Shown here: positions 8,983-17,216 of the stretch, in pieces
Numbering within the stretch: position 1 is the first letter of the stretch
How the letters are laid out: the number at the start of each line of letters is the position of its first letter
Source of the DNA: Streptomyces achromogenes
Lineage (GTDB): Bacteria > Actinomycetota > Actinomycetes > Streptomycetales > Streptomycetaceae
Assembly (NCBI RefSeq): GCF_030816715.1
Contig: NZ_JAUSYH010000001.1
Coordinates: 3,410,001 to 3,474,000, forward strand
Direction: 5' to 3'
DNA length: 64,000 nucleotides
Position numbers and translations under genes: made by a program
Notes under the pieces: generated by a model
Seen by the model: only the letters and a program-made list of their open reading frames with translations
Told to the model about the DNA's origin: nothing
Database searches by the model: none

Positions 8983-9450
8983 ATGAGCGAGCGACTGCAG
9001 CCCGGGGACGTGGCCCCCGCCTTCACCCTCTCCGACGCCGACGGCAACCTGGTGTCCCTGTCGGACCACAAGGGCCGCAAGGTCATCGTCTACTTCTACC
9101 CGGCCGCCCTGACCCCCGGCTGCACGAAGCAGGCCTGCGACTTCACCGACAACCTCGACCTCCTGACCGCCGCGGGCTACGACGTCCTCGGCATCTCCCC
9201 GGACAGCCCCGAGAAGCTGGGCAAGTTCCGCGACAAGGAGTCCCTGAAGGTCACCCTCCTGGCCGACCCCGAGAAGACCGCCCTCGACGCGTACGGCGCG
9301 TTCGGCGAGAAGAAGAACTACGGCAAGACGTACATGGGCGTCATCCGCTCCACGATCGTGGTGGACGAGGAGGGCAAGGTCGAACACGCCCTCTACAACG
9401 TCCGCGCCACCGGCCACGTCGCCAAGATCATCAAGGACCTGGGCATCTGA
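8983..9450 (+). CDS. bcp: Thioredoxin-dependent peroxiredoxin (Bcp/PrxQ)
   Basis: 155 aa. It reduces H2O2 and organic peroxides in the cytosol with thioredoxin as donor. The motif YPAALTPGCTKQACDF carries the peroxidatic Cys (residue 47) and the resolving Cys five residues later (52), typical of the PrxQ class. Full-length for the family. ATG at 8983; a much longer upstream open frame is spurious. Confidence 0.93.
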   Translation: MSERLQPGDVAPAFTLSDADGNLVSLSDHKGRKVIVYFYPAALTPGCTKQACDFTDNLDLLTAAGYDVLGISPDSPEKLGKFRDKESLKVTLLADPEKTALDAYGAFGEKKNYGKTYMGVIRSTIVVDEEGKVEHALYNVRATGHVAKIIKDLGI

Positions 9451-9470
9451 CACCCCTCCCCGCAGACAGA

Positions 9471-9502
9471 CGGCCCGCATCGGAACACCCCGACGCGGGC
9501 CG
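9471..9502 (+). terminator. Terminator hairpin after bcp
   Basis: CGGCCCGC(A)TCGG pairs with CCGA(C)GCGGGCCG around a short loop, with one mismatch, 20 bp after the stop codon. Confidence 0.65.
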
Positions 9503-9517
9503 CTTCACGTTTCGCGC

Positions 9518-9799
9518 GTGACTGTCCAGCACGAAGGCAAGCGTCGAACCTCGGCCAAACGCCTACGCCGAGCACTCGGCGCGATCGGCGTACCCGAACA
9601 ATGCGCCCGGTGCGGAACCCACCCCGAGTGGCTCGGCGAGCCCATGACCTTGGAGGTCGATCACATCAACGGGGACCGGAGCGACGATCGACGGGAGAAT
9701 CTGCGGTTGCCGTGCCCCAACTGCCACGCCCCCACCAGCACCTGGTGCAGGGGAGGCAGAAGTCGGGAAGCAACTCCCGGTACGATGACAGACGGCTAG
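9518..9799 (+). CDS. Small HNH-type nuclease-fold protein
   Basis: 93 aa, GTG start. It has a CARCG zinc knuckle, then LEVDHINGDRSDDRRENLRLPCPNCH, the HNH core (DH...N...H) with a second CxxC. It lies in the same direction 2 bp upstream of tRNA-Leu, and the end of the ORF abuts the tRNA 5' end. It has no partner methylase or specificity domain, so a restriction role is not supported. Possible roles are a phage-derived homing-like HNH or a conserved housekeeping nuclease. Confidence 0.7.
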   Translation: MTVQHEGKRRTSAKRLRRALGAIGVPEQCARCGTHPEWLGEPMTLEVDHINGDRSDDRRENLRLPCPNCHAPTSTWCRGGRSREATPGTMTDG

Positions 9800-9801
9800 C
9801 G

Positions 9802-9881
9802 GCGGTGGTGCAATGGCGACACAGCAGACTTAGGATCTGTGACCCCGACGGGGTTTGAGGGTTCGAATCCCTTCCGCCGCA
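9802..9881 (+). tRNA. tRNA-Leu (anticodon UAG)
   Basis: The acceptor GCGGTGG pairs with CCGCCGC; the anticodon stem CAGA/TCTG encloses CTTAGGA, giving anticodon UAG. A long class II variable arm follows, then the T-arm GAGGG-TTCGAAT-CCCTT. CCA is not encoded. UAG decodes CUA and related Leu codons, which are rare in this GC-rich genome. Confidence 0.93.
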
Positions 9882-9884
9882 CAT

Positions 9885-9924
9885 AAACGGCCTGTGAATC
9901 GAAAGAATGATTCACAGGCCGTTT
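9885..9924. terminator. Bidirectional terminator between tRNA-Leu and rdgB
   Basis: Perfect 16-bp arms AAACGGCCTGTGAATC / GATTCACAGGCCGTTT with an 8-nt loop, immediately after the tRNA and before the convergent rdgB stop. Confidence 0.9.
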
Positions 9925-9936
9925 CTGCGGGCAGCC

Positions 9937-10539
9937 TCAGCCCAGCAACTCCCGTACCGCCGGTACCAGCCCTCGGAACGCCTTGCCTCGGTGACTGATC
10001 GCGTTCTTCTCCTCCGCCGTCAGTTCCGCGCACGTGCGCGTCTCGCCGTCGGGCTGGAGGATCGGGTCGTAGCCGAAGCCGTTCGTGCCCGTGGGCGCGA
10101 AGCGCAGGACGCCCGTCAGCCGGCCCTCGACCACCCGTTCCCGCCCGTCCGGCAGGGCCAACGCCGCCGCGCAGGCGAAGTGGGCGCCGCGGTGTTCGTC
10201 CGCGATGTCGGACAGCTGGGCCAGGAGGAGGTCGAGGTTGGCCTTGTCGTCGCCGTGTGTGCCGCACCAGCGGGCGGAGAAGATGCCGGGGGCGCCGTTG
10301 AGGACGTCCACGCACAGGCCGGAGTCGTCGGCGACGGCCGGGTGGCCGGTGGCCCGGGCGAGGGCGTGGGCCTTGAGGAGGGCGTTCTCGGCGAAGGTGA
10401 CGCCGGTTTCCCTGACGTCGGGGATGTCGGGGTAGGCGTCCGCGCCGACGAGGTCGTGGGGCAGACCTGCGTCGGCGAGGATCGACCTGAGTTCGGTGAT
10501 CTTTCCGGCGTTGCGGGTGGCGAGGATCAGGCGGGTCAT
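9937..10539 (-). CDS. rdgB: Non-canonical purine NTP pyrophosphatase (RdgB/HAM1)
   Basis: 200 aa. It hydrolyses dITP/ITP/XTP to monophosphates, cleaning the nucleotide pool. Family motifs are LATRNAGKITEL at the N-terminus, TFAENALLKA, ADDSGLCVDVLNGAPGIFSAR, GFGYDPIL and SHRGKAF. The minus-strand order rph - lipoprotein - rdgB keeps it near rph as in other actinobacteria. ATG at 10539; GTG two codons upstream is possible. Confidence 0.95.
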   Translation of the reverse strand: MTRLILATRNAGKITELRSILADAGLPHDLVGADAYPDIPDVRETGVTFAENALLKAHALARATGHPAVADDSGLCVDVLNGAPGIFSARWCGTHGDDKANLDLLLAQLSDIADEHRGAHFACAAALALPDGRERVVEGRLTGVLRFAPTGTNGFGYDPILQPDGETRTCAELTAEEKNAISHRGKAFRGLVPAVRELLG

Positions 10540-10576
10540 GTCCACCAGTATCCCGGCCGCCCCGGCCGGTCCGGTC

Positions 10577-10993
10577 CTACGGGGTGCAGACCTTCGTCAG
10601 TTCGCCGGCCGCGTCGGTGACGGGGCTGACGTCGGGGGTCCTGTCGCCGTTCTCGACGGCGGTGCGGACGTTCGCGACGGCTTTCCGGAGGTCGTCGACG
10701 GCCTTGTCGACGTCGGCGTTGTCCGTCTTGTCGCCTATCTTGTCGAGGTTGTTCTCGATGGAGGTCAGCGACTCCTGCGTCTGGGTCGGGTCGTTCGCGG
10801 CGTTCTCCACGGCCTGCTGGAGGTCGGTGACGCTGTCGGCGATCGAGTCCGCGGTCTGGACGCAGTCGAGGGCCTTGTTGACCGCGTCGCAGCCGGTGGC
10901 CGTCAGTCCCAGGGTGAGGGCGACGGCCGCCGTGGTGGCGGCGATGACGGTTCGGCGACGCCGGAGTGGGCGTCGGCTCGCGGCCGTGGACAT
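10577..10993 (-). CDS. Small predicted helical lipoprotein
   Basis: 138 aa. Basic n-region RRPLRRRR, hydrophobic segment VIAATTAAVALTLGL and the lipobox-like TATGC (Cys about residue 33). The mature part is a helical, Asp/Thr-rich repeat domain with SIADSVTDLQQAVENA and VDKAVDDLRKAVANV. It ends in VCTP, so two further Cys (near residues 41 and 136) could pair. GGGGAGGA lies before the ATG at 10993. Function unknown; conserved-looking secreted small protein between rph and rdgB. Confidence 0.7.
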   Translation of the reverse strand: MSTAASRRPLRRRRTVIAATTAAVALTLGLTATGCDAVNKALDCVQTADSIADSVTDLQQAVENAANDPTQTQESLTSIENNLDKIGDKTDNADVDKAVDDLRKAVANVRTAVENGDRTPDVSPVTDAAGELTKVCTP

Positions 10994-11105
10994 AACTTGT
11001 GTTCCTCCCCTTGCCAGGCCCAGGAGGCCCCCGTCGGTGTACTGGCCTAGACGCGACGGCGGGCGGACCGGTTGCCCGTGTCCGCCACCGTTCTTGGTGT
11101 TCCCT

Positions 11106-11843
<738 letters not shown>

Positions 11844-11859
11844 GGCGCTGAGCCTAGCC

Positions 11860-11995
11860 GTACCGCGAAGGGGCTCCTCCCGTGGTGGGTGGAGCCTGCC
11901 CCCGGGAAGCCAGCCGCTGGGTGTGAGCGCTGGGCTCACCTGTTTCTTGCGAGAAGGCCCGGCGTTCACGCCGGGGAGGAATCGCATCCGGGTGT
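11860..11995 (+). mobile_element. Orphan IS605-type right-end-like hairpin segment
   Basis: CCCGGCGTTCACGCCGGG (11958-11975) is a perfect hairpin followed by GAGGAATCGCAT, preceded by a second dyad GTGAGC...GCTCAC. This is the layout seen at the 3' end (right end / omega-RNA end) of Streptomyces tnpB elements. No tnpB coding sequence remains on its 5' side, where rph now begins, so it looks like the scar of an older insertion. Confidence 0.45.
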
Positions 11996-12101
11996 CGTGT
12001 CGCGGAGCGTCGCCTTATCAGGTTCAGGGCGCGGAGTGCCCGTGCCGTCGTAGCCATCGCCAAGGCGATGCGAACGCGTGTACCCATGATCACCGGTCGG
12101 G

Positions 12102-12824
12102 GTGATGGCTGGTGATTCGGGGGCGTTTGTGCGGCTGTCGTACGTATGGTCTTTCGGAGGGTTCGGGACGGCACGGCGTCCCGGCCGTCCCTGCCGCGTA
12201 CTCGGCGTCGACTGGGGTGTGAAGGAGACCGCGACCACCACATCCGATGCCCACGACCTCCCCCATCCCGGGCATGGCAGGAAGGCCCAGACGAAGCTGA
12301 CGCGGTACGACCGGATGATGGCCCGCCGTAGACCGAAGAAAGGCCGGCCCGCATCGACGGGCTACCGCGAGGCGAAGAGACTGCGGGCGAAGGCACACAA
12401 GAAGGTTGCCAGGCAGCGTGAGGACACCGGCCGCAAGTGGGCCGAGAAGGTCGTCCGCGACCACCACGCCATCGCTGTCGAGGACTTCCGTCCCAGGTTC
12501 CTCGCCAAGGGCACCATGGCCCGCAAGGCCGCTGACGCCGCCATCGGCGCCACCAAGGCCGCGCTGATCGAGATGGGCCGCAAACACGGGCGGGACATCC
12601 GTCTCGTCCATCCCGCGCACACCACGAGGGACTGCGCGCACTGCGATGCGAGAGCCAAGCATCGCCTGCCGCTGGGTGAGCGCATTTACACCTGCACCGC
12701 GTGCGGAAACACGTCCCCACGGGACAAGAACTCCGCACACGTCCGGCTCGTCCGGGCTGGTCTCAACCCGGCTGGCGCCGATGGTGCCAGACCTCCTGGA
12801 GCACTGCTCCAGGAGGCGGCCTGA
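12102..12824 (+). pseudogene. tnpB: N-terminally truncated TnpB (IS200/IS605-family accessory nuclease)
   Basis: 240 residues remain of a family usually near 380-400. The RuvC-I Asp (VLGVDWGVKET), the RuvC-II Glu (AIAVEDF), the CxxC...CxxC zinc ribbon (CAHCDARAKH...YTCTACG) and the RuvC-III Asp (PRDKNSA) are all visible. The wedge/REC and N-terminal helices are missing, replaced by about 30 unrelated residues before VDWG. No TnpA is nearby. The element lies between rph and the nag PTS genes in the same direction as its own end hairpin. It is probably inactive but with an intact catalytic triad. Confidence 0.8.
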
Positions 12825-12861
12825 GCCGGGAATCCCCTTCCCTTCAGGGAGGGGAGGATTC
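12792..12861 (+). mobile_element. Right-end hairpins of the TnpB element
   Basis: CCTCCTGGAGCA-C-TGCTCCAGGAGG (12792-12816) is a perfect 12-bp inverted repeat inside the last tnpB codons. It is followed by an imperfect hairpin GAATCCCCTTCCCT / AGGGAGGGGAGGATTC (12830-12861). This matches where IS605 right ends and tnpB-linked guide RNA 3' ends lie. It directly abuts the nagF stop codon. Confidence 0.6.
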
Positions 12862-13093
12862 AAATCATGTCTTCGATCTCCGCTGCGATGGGGTCGGCGT
12901 CGGTGCCGATGACGACCTGGATGGCGGTGCCCATCTTGACGACGCCGTGGGCGCCGGCGGCCTTCAGGGCGGCTTCGTCGACGAGTGAGGCGTCGCTGAC
13001 CTCGGTGCGCAGGCGGGTGATGCAGCCTTCGATCTCTTCGATGTTGTCGAGCCCGCCGAGTCCGGCGACGATCTTCTCAGCCTTGGTGGCCAT
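12860..13093 (-). CDS. nagF: PTS N-acetylglucosamine EIIB component
   Basis: 77-aa stand-alone EIIB domain of the glucose/GlcNAc family, which passes phosphate from EIIA (Crr, not in this window) to the sugar bound by EIIC. The phosphorylated Cys is in IEEIEGCITRLRTEV, followed by VVIGTDADPIAAEIEDMI. Divergent from nagE1 with a dre site between. Its 3' end lies at the TnpB right end, with no spacer for a terminator. Confidence 0.93.
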   Translation of the reverse strand: MATKAEKIVAGLGGLDNIEEIEGCITRLRTEVSDASLVDEAALKAAGAHGVVKMGTAIQVVIGTDADPIAAEIEDMI

Positions 13094-13205
13094 GTTCGGT
13101 CTCCCTGAATTCCCTGGTGCCGGCCGTGATTGCGTGTCGGACCGCTGGTGGCAGTAACCCACAGTCGGCCCAACTTCGCGAGCGATTGTGTCGGGTGTAG
13201 CGAAG

Positions 13206-13226
13206 GATGACGTCAGTGATGACGTC
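13206..13226. repeat. Direct repeat GATGACGTC in the nagF-nagE1 intergenic region
   Basis: GATGACGTC at 13206-13214 and 13218-13226, 12 bp apart and about 20 bp from the dre site. It may be a second regulator's site; no factor assigned. Confidence 0.35.
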
Positions 13227-13247
13227 GCCGCAACCCAGTCGTCCGTA

Positions 13248-13263
13248 GCTGGTCTACACCACC
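13248..13263. promoter_or_regulatory. DasR operator (dre) for nagF/nagE1
   Basis: GCTGGTCTACACCACC matches the DasR consensus (ACTGGTCTAGACCACT-like, 12-13 of 16). It lies 20 bp before the nagE1 ATG and between the divergent genes, so one site can repress both. DasR is released by GlcN-6-P. Confidence 0.85.
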
Positions 13264-13283
13264 TGACAGGCGGTCGCCAAACG

Positions 13284-14582
13284 ATGAGTGCCGAGAGCGC
13301 CCGGTCCGAGGTCAGTCCTGCGCGCAGGCGCTGGCAGAGCGCGTTCCAGGGTCTGCAGAAGATGGGCCGGAGTCTGCAGTTGCCGATCGCGGTGCTGCCG
13401 GCCGCGGGCATCCTCAACCGGCTGGGTCAGCCTGATGTGTTCGGGGACGACGGGCTGGGCTGGACGGACGTGGCGAAGGTGATGGCGGGTGCGGGCGCGG
13501 CGCTGCTCGACGGCGCTCTCGGTCTTCCCCTGTTGTTCTGCATCGGTGTGGCGATCGGCATGGCGAAGAAGTCGGACGGTTCGACGGCGCTGGCGGCGGT
13601 GGCGGGATTCCTCGTCTACTACAACGTGTTGCGGCAGTTCCCGGAGGACTGTGCGCCGGGTTCGAAGGTGATCCCGAACATCGGGTGTCAGGCGACGGAC
13701 AACACGGTGGGGGCGTTCGCGTACCAGAATCCGGGGGTGTTCGGCGGGATCGTGATGGGTCTGCTGACGGCGTTCTTCTGGCAGCGGTACCACCGGACGA
13801 AGCTGGTGGACTGGCTGGGGTTCTTCAACGGGCGGCGGCTGGTGCCGATCATCATGGCGTTCGTCGCGATCGCGTTCGCGGCGTTGTGTCTGTGGGTGTG
13901 GCCGCCGATCGGTGACGCTCTGGAGAACTTCAGCGACTGGCTGGACGGGCTGGACGCGTGGGGTGCGGGCATTTTCGGGGTGGCGAACCGGGCGTTGCTG
14001 GTGATCGGTCTGCATCAGTTCCTGAACGTGCCCATCTGGTTCCAGTTCGGGAGTTTCACGAAGCCGGACGGTTCGGTGGTGCACGGTGACATCAACATGT
14101 TCCTGGCGGGCGACCCGGACGCGGGGCAGTTCACCTCGGGCTTCTTCCCGATCATGATGTTCGCGTTGCCCGCGGCGGCGCTCGCGATCACGCACTGTGC
14201 GAGGCCGGGCCGCCGTAAGGAGGTCGGGGGGCTGATGCTGTCGGTCGCGTTGACTTCGTTCGTGACGGGCATCACCGAGCCGATCGAGTACTCGTTCCTG
14301 TTCGTGGCGCCGTTGTTGTATGCGGTGCATGCGGTGCTGACGGGTGTGTCGATGGCGGTGACGTGGGGGTTGGGGGTGCATGACGGGTTCAGTTTCTCGG
14401 CGGGGTTGATCGACTACGTCATCAACTGGAACCTGGCGACGCGGCCGTGGGCGATCGTCCTGATCGGTCTGTGTTTCGCGGCCGTCTATTACGTGATCTT
14501 CCGGTTCGCGATCACGAGGTTCGATCTGAAGACGCCGGGCCGGGAGCCGGAGGAGGAGCGGGAGGACGTCACGAAAGCCTGA
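13284..14582 (+). CDS. nagE1: PTS N-acetylglucosamine EIIC permease
   Basis: 432-aa polytopic membrane protein of the glucose superfamily EIIC. Landmarks include LQLPIAVLPAAGILNRLGQP near the N-terminus, GLPLLFCIGVAIGMAKK, the RLVPIIMAFVAIAFAALC span and the conserved ITEPIEYSFLFVAPLLYAVH segment. It carries no IIA or IIB domain, so it relies on NagF and Crr. It is about 65% alike in motif order to nagE2 next to it, a tandem duplication. ATG at 13284. Confidence 0.92.
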   Translation: MSAESARSEVSPARRRWQSAFQGLQKMGRSLQLPIAVLPAAGILNRLGQPDVFGDDGLGWTDVAKVMAGAGAALLDGALGLPLLFCIGVAIGMAKKSDGSTALAAVAGFLVYYNVLRQFPEDCAPGSKVIPNIGCQATDNTVGAFAYQNPGVFGGIVMGLLTAFFWQRYHRTKLVDWLGFFNGRRLVPIIMAFVAIAFAALCLWVWPPIGDALENFSDWLDGLDAWGAGIFGVANRALLVIGLHQFLNVPIWFQFGSFTKPDGSVVHGDINMFLAGDPDAGQFTSGFFPIMMFALPAAALAITHCARPGRRKEVGGLMLSVALTSFVTGITEPIEYSFLFVAPLLYAVHAVLTGVSMAVTWGLGVHDGFSFSAGLIDYVINWNLATRPWAIVLIGLCFAAVYYVIFRFAITRFDLKTPGREPEEEREDVTKA

Positions 14583-14616
14583 GCGGAGGTCGGCGGCGTC
14601 GGTTGCGGTGCTGGGC

Positions 14617-14652
14617 GAAGGGCCCTCGGAACTTCGGTTCCGGGGGCCCTTC
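14617..14652 (+). terminator. Terminator between nagE1 and nagE2
   Basis: 16-bp arms GAAGGGCCCTCGGAAC / GTTCCGGGGGCCCTTC with a TTCG loop and one mismatch. nagE2 therefore probably has its own transcript. Confidence 0.85.
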
Positions 14653-14758
14653 CCGTGCGCGGTGGGCGACGGAACGAACGTCCAAGATCCGGCACGGGGC
14701 GTAGTTCATCCGTTGCGTGTTTGACGGGTTCCTTATATCGCCACCATCGTGCTAGAAC

Positions 14759-14789
14759 ATGGTCTACACCACTGAGTGGTGTAGACCAT
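14759..14789. promoter_or_regulatory. Perfect head-to-head double dre site of nagE2
   Basis: ATGGTCTACACCACT (14759-14773), one central G, then AGTGGTGTAGACCAT (14775-14789): two complete DasR half-palindromic operators in exact inversion, 19 bp before the nagE2 ATG. The 15-bp arms could also fold into an RNA hairpin at the 5' end. A TTGACG at 14721 may be a -35 element. Confidence 0.85.
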
Positions 14790-14807
14790 CACCGATGGAG
14801 GAAGTCT

Positions 14808-16115
14808 ATGAGCACCGCCACCGCGCCCACGGCGGCCCCTGCGAAGAAGTGGGGATCCGGCCTTTTCCAGGGCCTCCAGAAGGTCGGCCGAAGCCTTCAG
14901 CTGCCCATCGCCGTGCTGCCGGCGGCGGGTCTGCTGCTGCGGCTGGGCCAGCCGGACTCCCAGGAGCGGTTCCACATCCCGGCGGACGTGGCGAAGGTGT
15001 TCGCCGGGGCCGGCGGCGCCCTGCTGGACAGTTCCTTCGGGCTGCCCCTGCTGTTCTGCATAGGCGTGGCCATCGGCTTCGCCAAGAAGGCCGACGGTTC
15101 GACCGCGCTGGCCGCCGTGGTCGGCTTCCTCACCTACTACGCGGTGATCCACCAGTACCCGATCAAGGACGGCCACGAGGGCGCCGCCTATACGTCGACC
15201 GGCCTTTTCGGCGGCTTCTGGCAGAAGGGCAACGAAGCCGCGCAGACGGCGAGCTTCCAGAACCCGGGCGTACTCGGCGGCATCATCCTCGGTCTGCTGA
15301 CCGCCGTGCTGTGGCAGCGCTACCACCGCAAGAGGCTCGTCGACTGGCTCGGCTTCTTCAACGGCCGCCGGCTCGTGCCGATCATGACCTCCGTCGTCGG
15401 CACCGCCCTCGGTGTGCTGGTCGTGCTGGGCTGGGAGCCCATCGGTGACGTCATCACCGACTTCGGCGAGTGGATGACCGGTCTCGGCTCCTTCGGCGCC
15501 GCGCTCTTCGGTCTCATCAACCGCGCGCTGATCCCGATCGGCATGCACCAGTTCGTGAACTCCGTCGCCTGGTTCCAGATCGGCGACTTCACCGACTCCG
15601 CCGGCACCGTCTTCCACGGTGACCTGCCGCGCTTCTTCGCTGGTGATCCGCACGCCGGTATGTTCATGACAGGCTTCTTCCCGATCATGATGTTCGGTCT
15701 CCCGGCCGCGGCCCTCGCCATCGCGCACTCCGCTCGTCCGGAGCGCCGCAAGGCCGTGCTGGGCATGATGATGTCGATGGCCCTGACGTCGTTCATCACC
15801 GGTGTCACCGAGCCGATCGAGTTCACCTTCATGTTCATCGCGCCGGTCCTCTACGCCATCCACGCGGTCCTCACCGCGATCTCGATGGCCGTGACGTGGG
15901 CGCTGGGCATACACATGGGCTTCAGCTTCTCGGCGGGCTTCATCGACGTGTTCATCAACTGGGGCATCTCCACCAAGCCCTGGCTGATGATCCCGGTCGG
16001 TCTGGTCTTCGGCGCGATCTACTACGTCGTCTTCCGCTTCGCGATCACCAAGTTCAACCTCCCCACCCCGGGCCGGGAGCCCGAGGAGGAGGTCGAGGAC
16101 CTCACCAAGGCGTAG
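14808..16115 (+). CDS. nagE2: PTS N-acetylglucosamine EIIC permease
   Basis: 435 aa, paralogue of nagE1 with the same motif series (LQLPIAVLPAAGLLLRLGQP, LPLLFCIGVAIGFAKK, RLVPIMTSVVGTALGVLVVL, VTEPIEFTFMFIAPVLYAIH). From memory nagE2 is the dedicated GlcNAc permease in S. coelicolor. GGAGGAAG ends 5 nt before the ATG at 14808. Preceded by the double dre, so expression should respond to GlcN-6-P. Confidence 0.93.
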   Translation: MSTATAPTAAPAKKWGSGLFQGLQKVGRSLQLPIAVLPAAGLLLRLGQPDSQERFHIPADVAKVFAGAGGALLDSSFGLPLLFCIGVAIGFAKKADGSTALAAVVGFLTYYAVIHQYPIKDGHEGAAYTSTGLFGGFWQKGNEAAQTASFQNPGVLGGIILGLLTAVLWQRYHRKRLVDWLGFFNGRRLVPIMTSVVGTALGVLVVLGWEPIGDVITDFGEWMTGLGSFGAALFGLINRALIPIGMHQFVNSVAWFQIGDFTDSAGTVFHGDLPRFFAGDPHAGMFMTGFFPIMMFGLPAAALAIAHSARPERRKAVLGMMMSMALTSFITGVTEPIEFTFMFIAPVLYAIHAVLTAISMAVTWALGIHMGFSFSAGFIDVFINWGISTKPWLMIPVGLVFGAIYYVVFRFAITKFNLPTPGREPEEEVEDLTKA

Positions 16116-16148
16116 GCGGGAGAACCCCGTCCACGCGGACGCGACACG

Positions 16149-16188
16149 CGAAGACCCCCGGAGCCCTGAACCGCTCCGGGGGTCTTCG
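16149..16188. terminator. Terminator after nagE2
   Basis: Perfect 16-bp arms CGAAGACCCCCGGAGC / GCTCCGGGGGTCTTCG with an 8-nt loop between the convergent nagE2 and MBL hydrolase genes. Confidence 0.9.
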
Positions 16189-16203
16189 TCTGCGTGCGGG
16201 GGG

Positions 16204-16956
16204 TCAGATCTCGTACGTCTGCCGTGGCGCGGCCAGTTCCACCGGGCCGTCGAACACCGCGCGGGCGTCCTCGAGGTTGACCTGGGGGTCGGTCCACGGC
16301 GGGATGTGGGTCAGCACGAGCTTGCGCGCGCCCGCCCGGCTCGCCGTCTCGCCGGCCTCGCGCCCGTTGAGGTGCAGGTCGGGGATGTTCTCCTTGCCGT
16401 GGGTGAAGGCGGCCTCGCAGAGGAACAGGTCCGTGTCGCGGGCGAGTTCCAGCAGTGCGGGACTGACGCCGGTGTCGCCGGAGTACGTCAGCGATCTGCC
16501 GCCGTGTTCGACACGGATGCCGTAGGCCTCCACCGGGTGGGCGACCCGTTCCGTGTGCACGGTGAACGGGCCGATGTCGAAGGTGGACGGCTTGACCGTG
16601 TGGAAGTCGAAGACCTCGCTCATGGAGGAGGCCGAGGGGGTGTCGGCGTAGGCGGTGGTCAGGCGGTGCTCGGTGCCCTCGGGGCCGTAGACCGGGATGG
16701 GGTCGCAGCGCCCGCCGTCGTGCCGGTAGTAGCGCGCGACGAAGTACGCGCACATGTCGATGCAGTGGTCGGCGTGCAGATGGCTCAGGAAGATCGCGTC
16801 GAGGTCGTAGAGACCGCAGTGGCGCTGCAGCTCGCCCAGGGCGCCGTTGCCCATGTCGAGAAGCAGCCGGAAGCCGTCGGCCTCGACGAGGTAGCTCGAG
16901 CAGGCCGATTCCGCGGAGGGGAACGACCCCGAGCAGCCGACGACGGTGAGCTTCAT
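16204..16956 (-). CDS. Metallo-beta-lactamase-fold hydrolase (Rv1339-like)
   Basis: 250 aa. MBL metal motif LSHLHADHC (HxHxDH), then TYSGDT and a C-terminal LVLTHIPPW. The start MKLTVVGCSGSFP and the linear order resemble Rv1339 of M. tuberculosis, an atypical cyclic-nucleotide phosphodiesterase of the RNase Z-like group. Gene-neighbourhood conservation (rph/rdgB side) supports this. The exact substrate is inferred. ATG at 16956. Confidence 0.8.
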   Translation of the reverse strand: MKLTVVGCSGSFPSAESACSSYLVEADGFRLLLDMGNGALGELQRHCGLYDLDAIFLSHLHADHCIDMCAYFVARYYRHDGGRCDPIPVYGPEGTEHRLTTAYADTPSASSMSEVFDFHTVKPSTFDIGPFTVHTERVAHPVEAYGIRVEHGGRSLTYSGDTGVSPALLELARDTDLFLCEAAFTHGKENIPDLHLNGREAGETASRAGARKLVLTHIPPWTDPQVNLEDARAVFDGPVELAAPRQTYEI

Positions 16957-17216
16957 AAAGCAGAAACCTCCGCTGGCGGGTAACCGGGAAGGGTCCGGGA
17001 GGGACCGTGAACGAATGATCGCCACATGGGGAAACAGGGGTCGTGCGGTTCGTCGAGCGTAAGGCGCAAAACCCCGGGTCGCTCCTCCGCCAGGGGCCGT
17101 TGTGGGCGAACTCACCTGTGCTGTCACCGGTTCGGCTGGACCAGGGGCGTGCAGGGTGCAGGAGGGGGCGCGCGTGGATGGTCGCGCGCTGGTGGGGCCG
17201 CCGGTAACGTCGTCGT

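Noticed and set aside
11850..13090. Long minus-strand open frames opposite the TnpB remnant
   Set aside because: No recognisable domain, and TnpB motifs on the plus strand explain the sequence.
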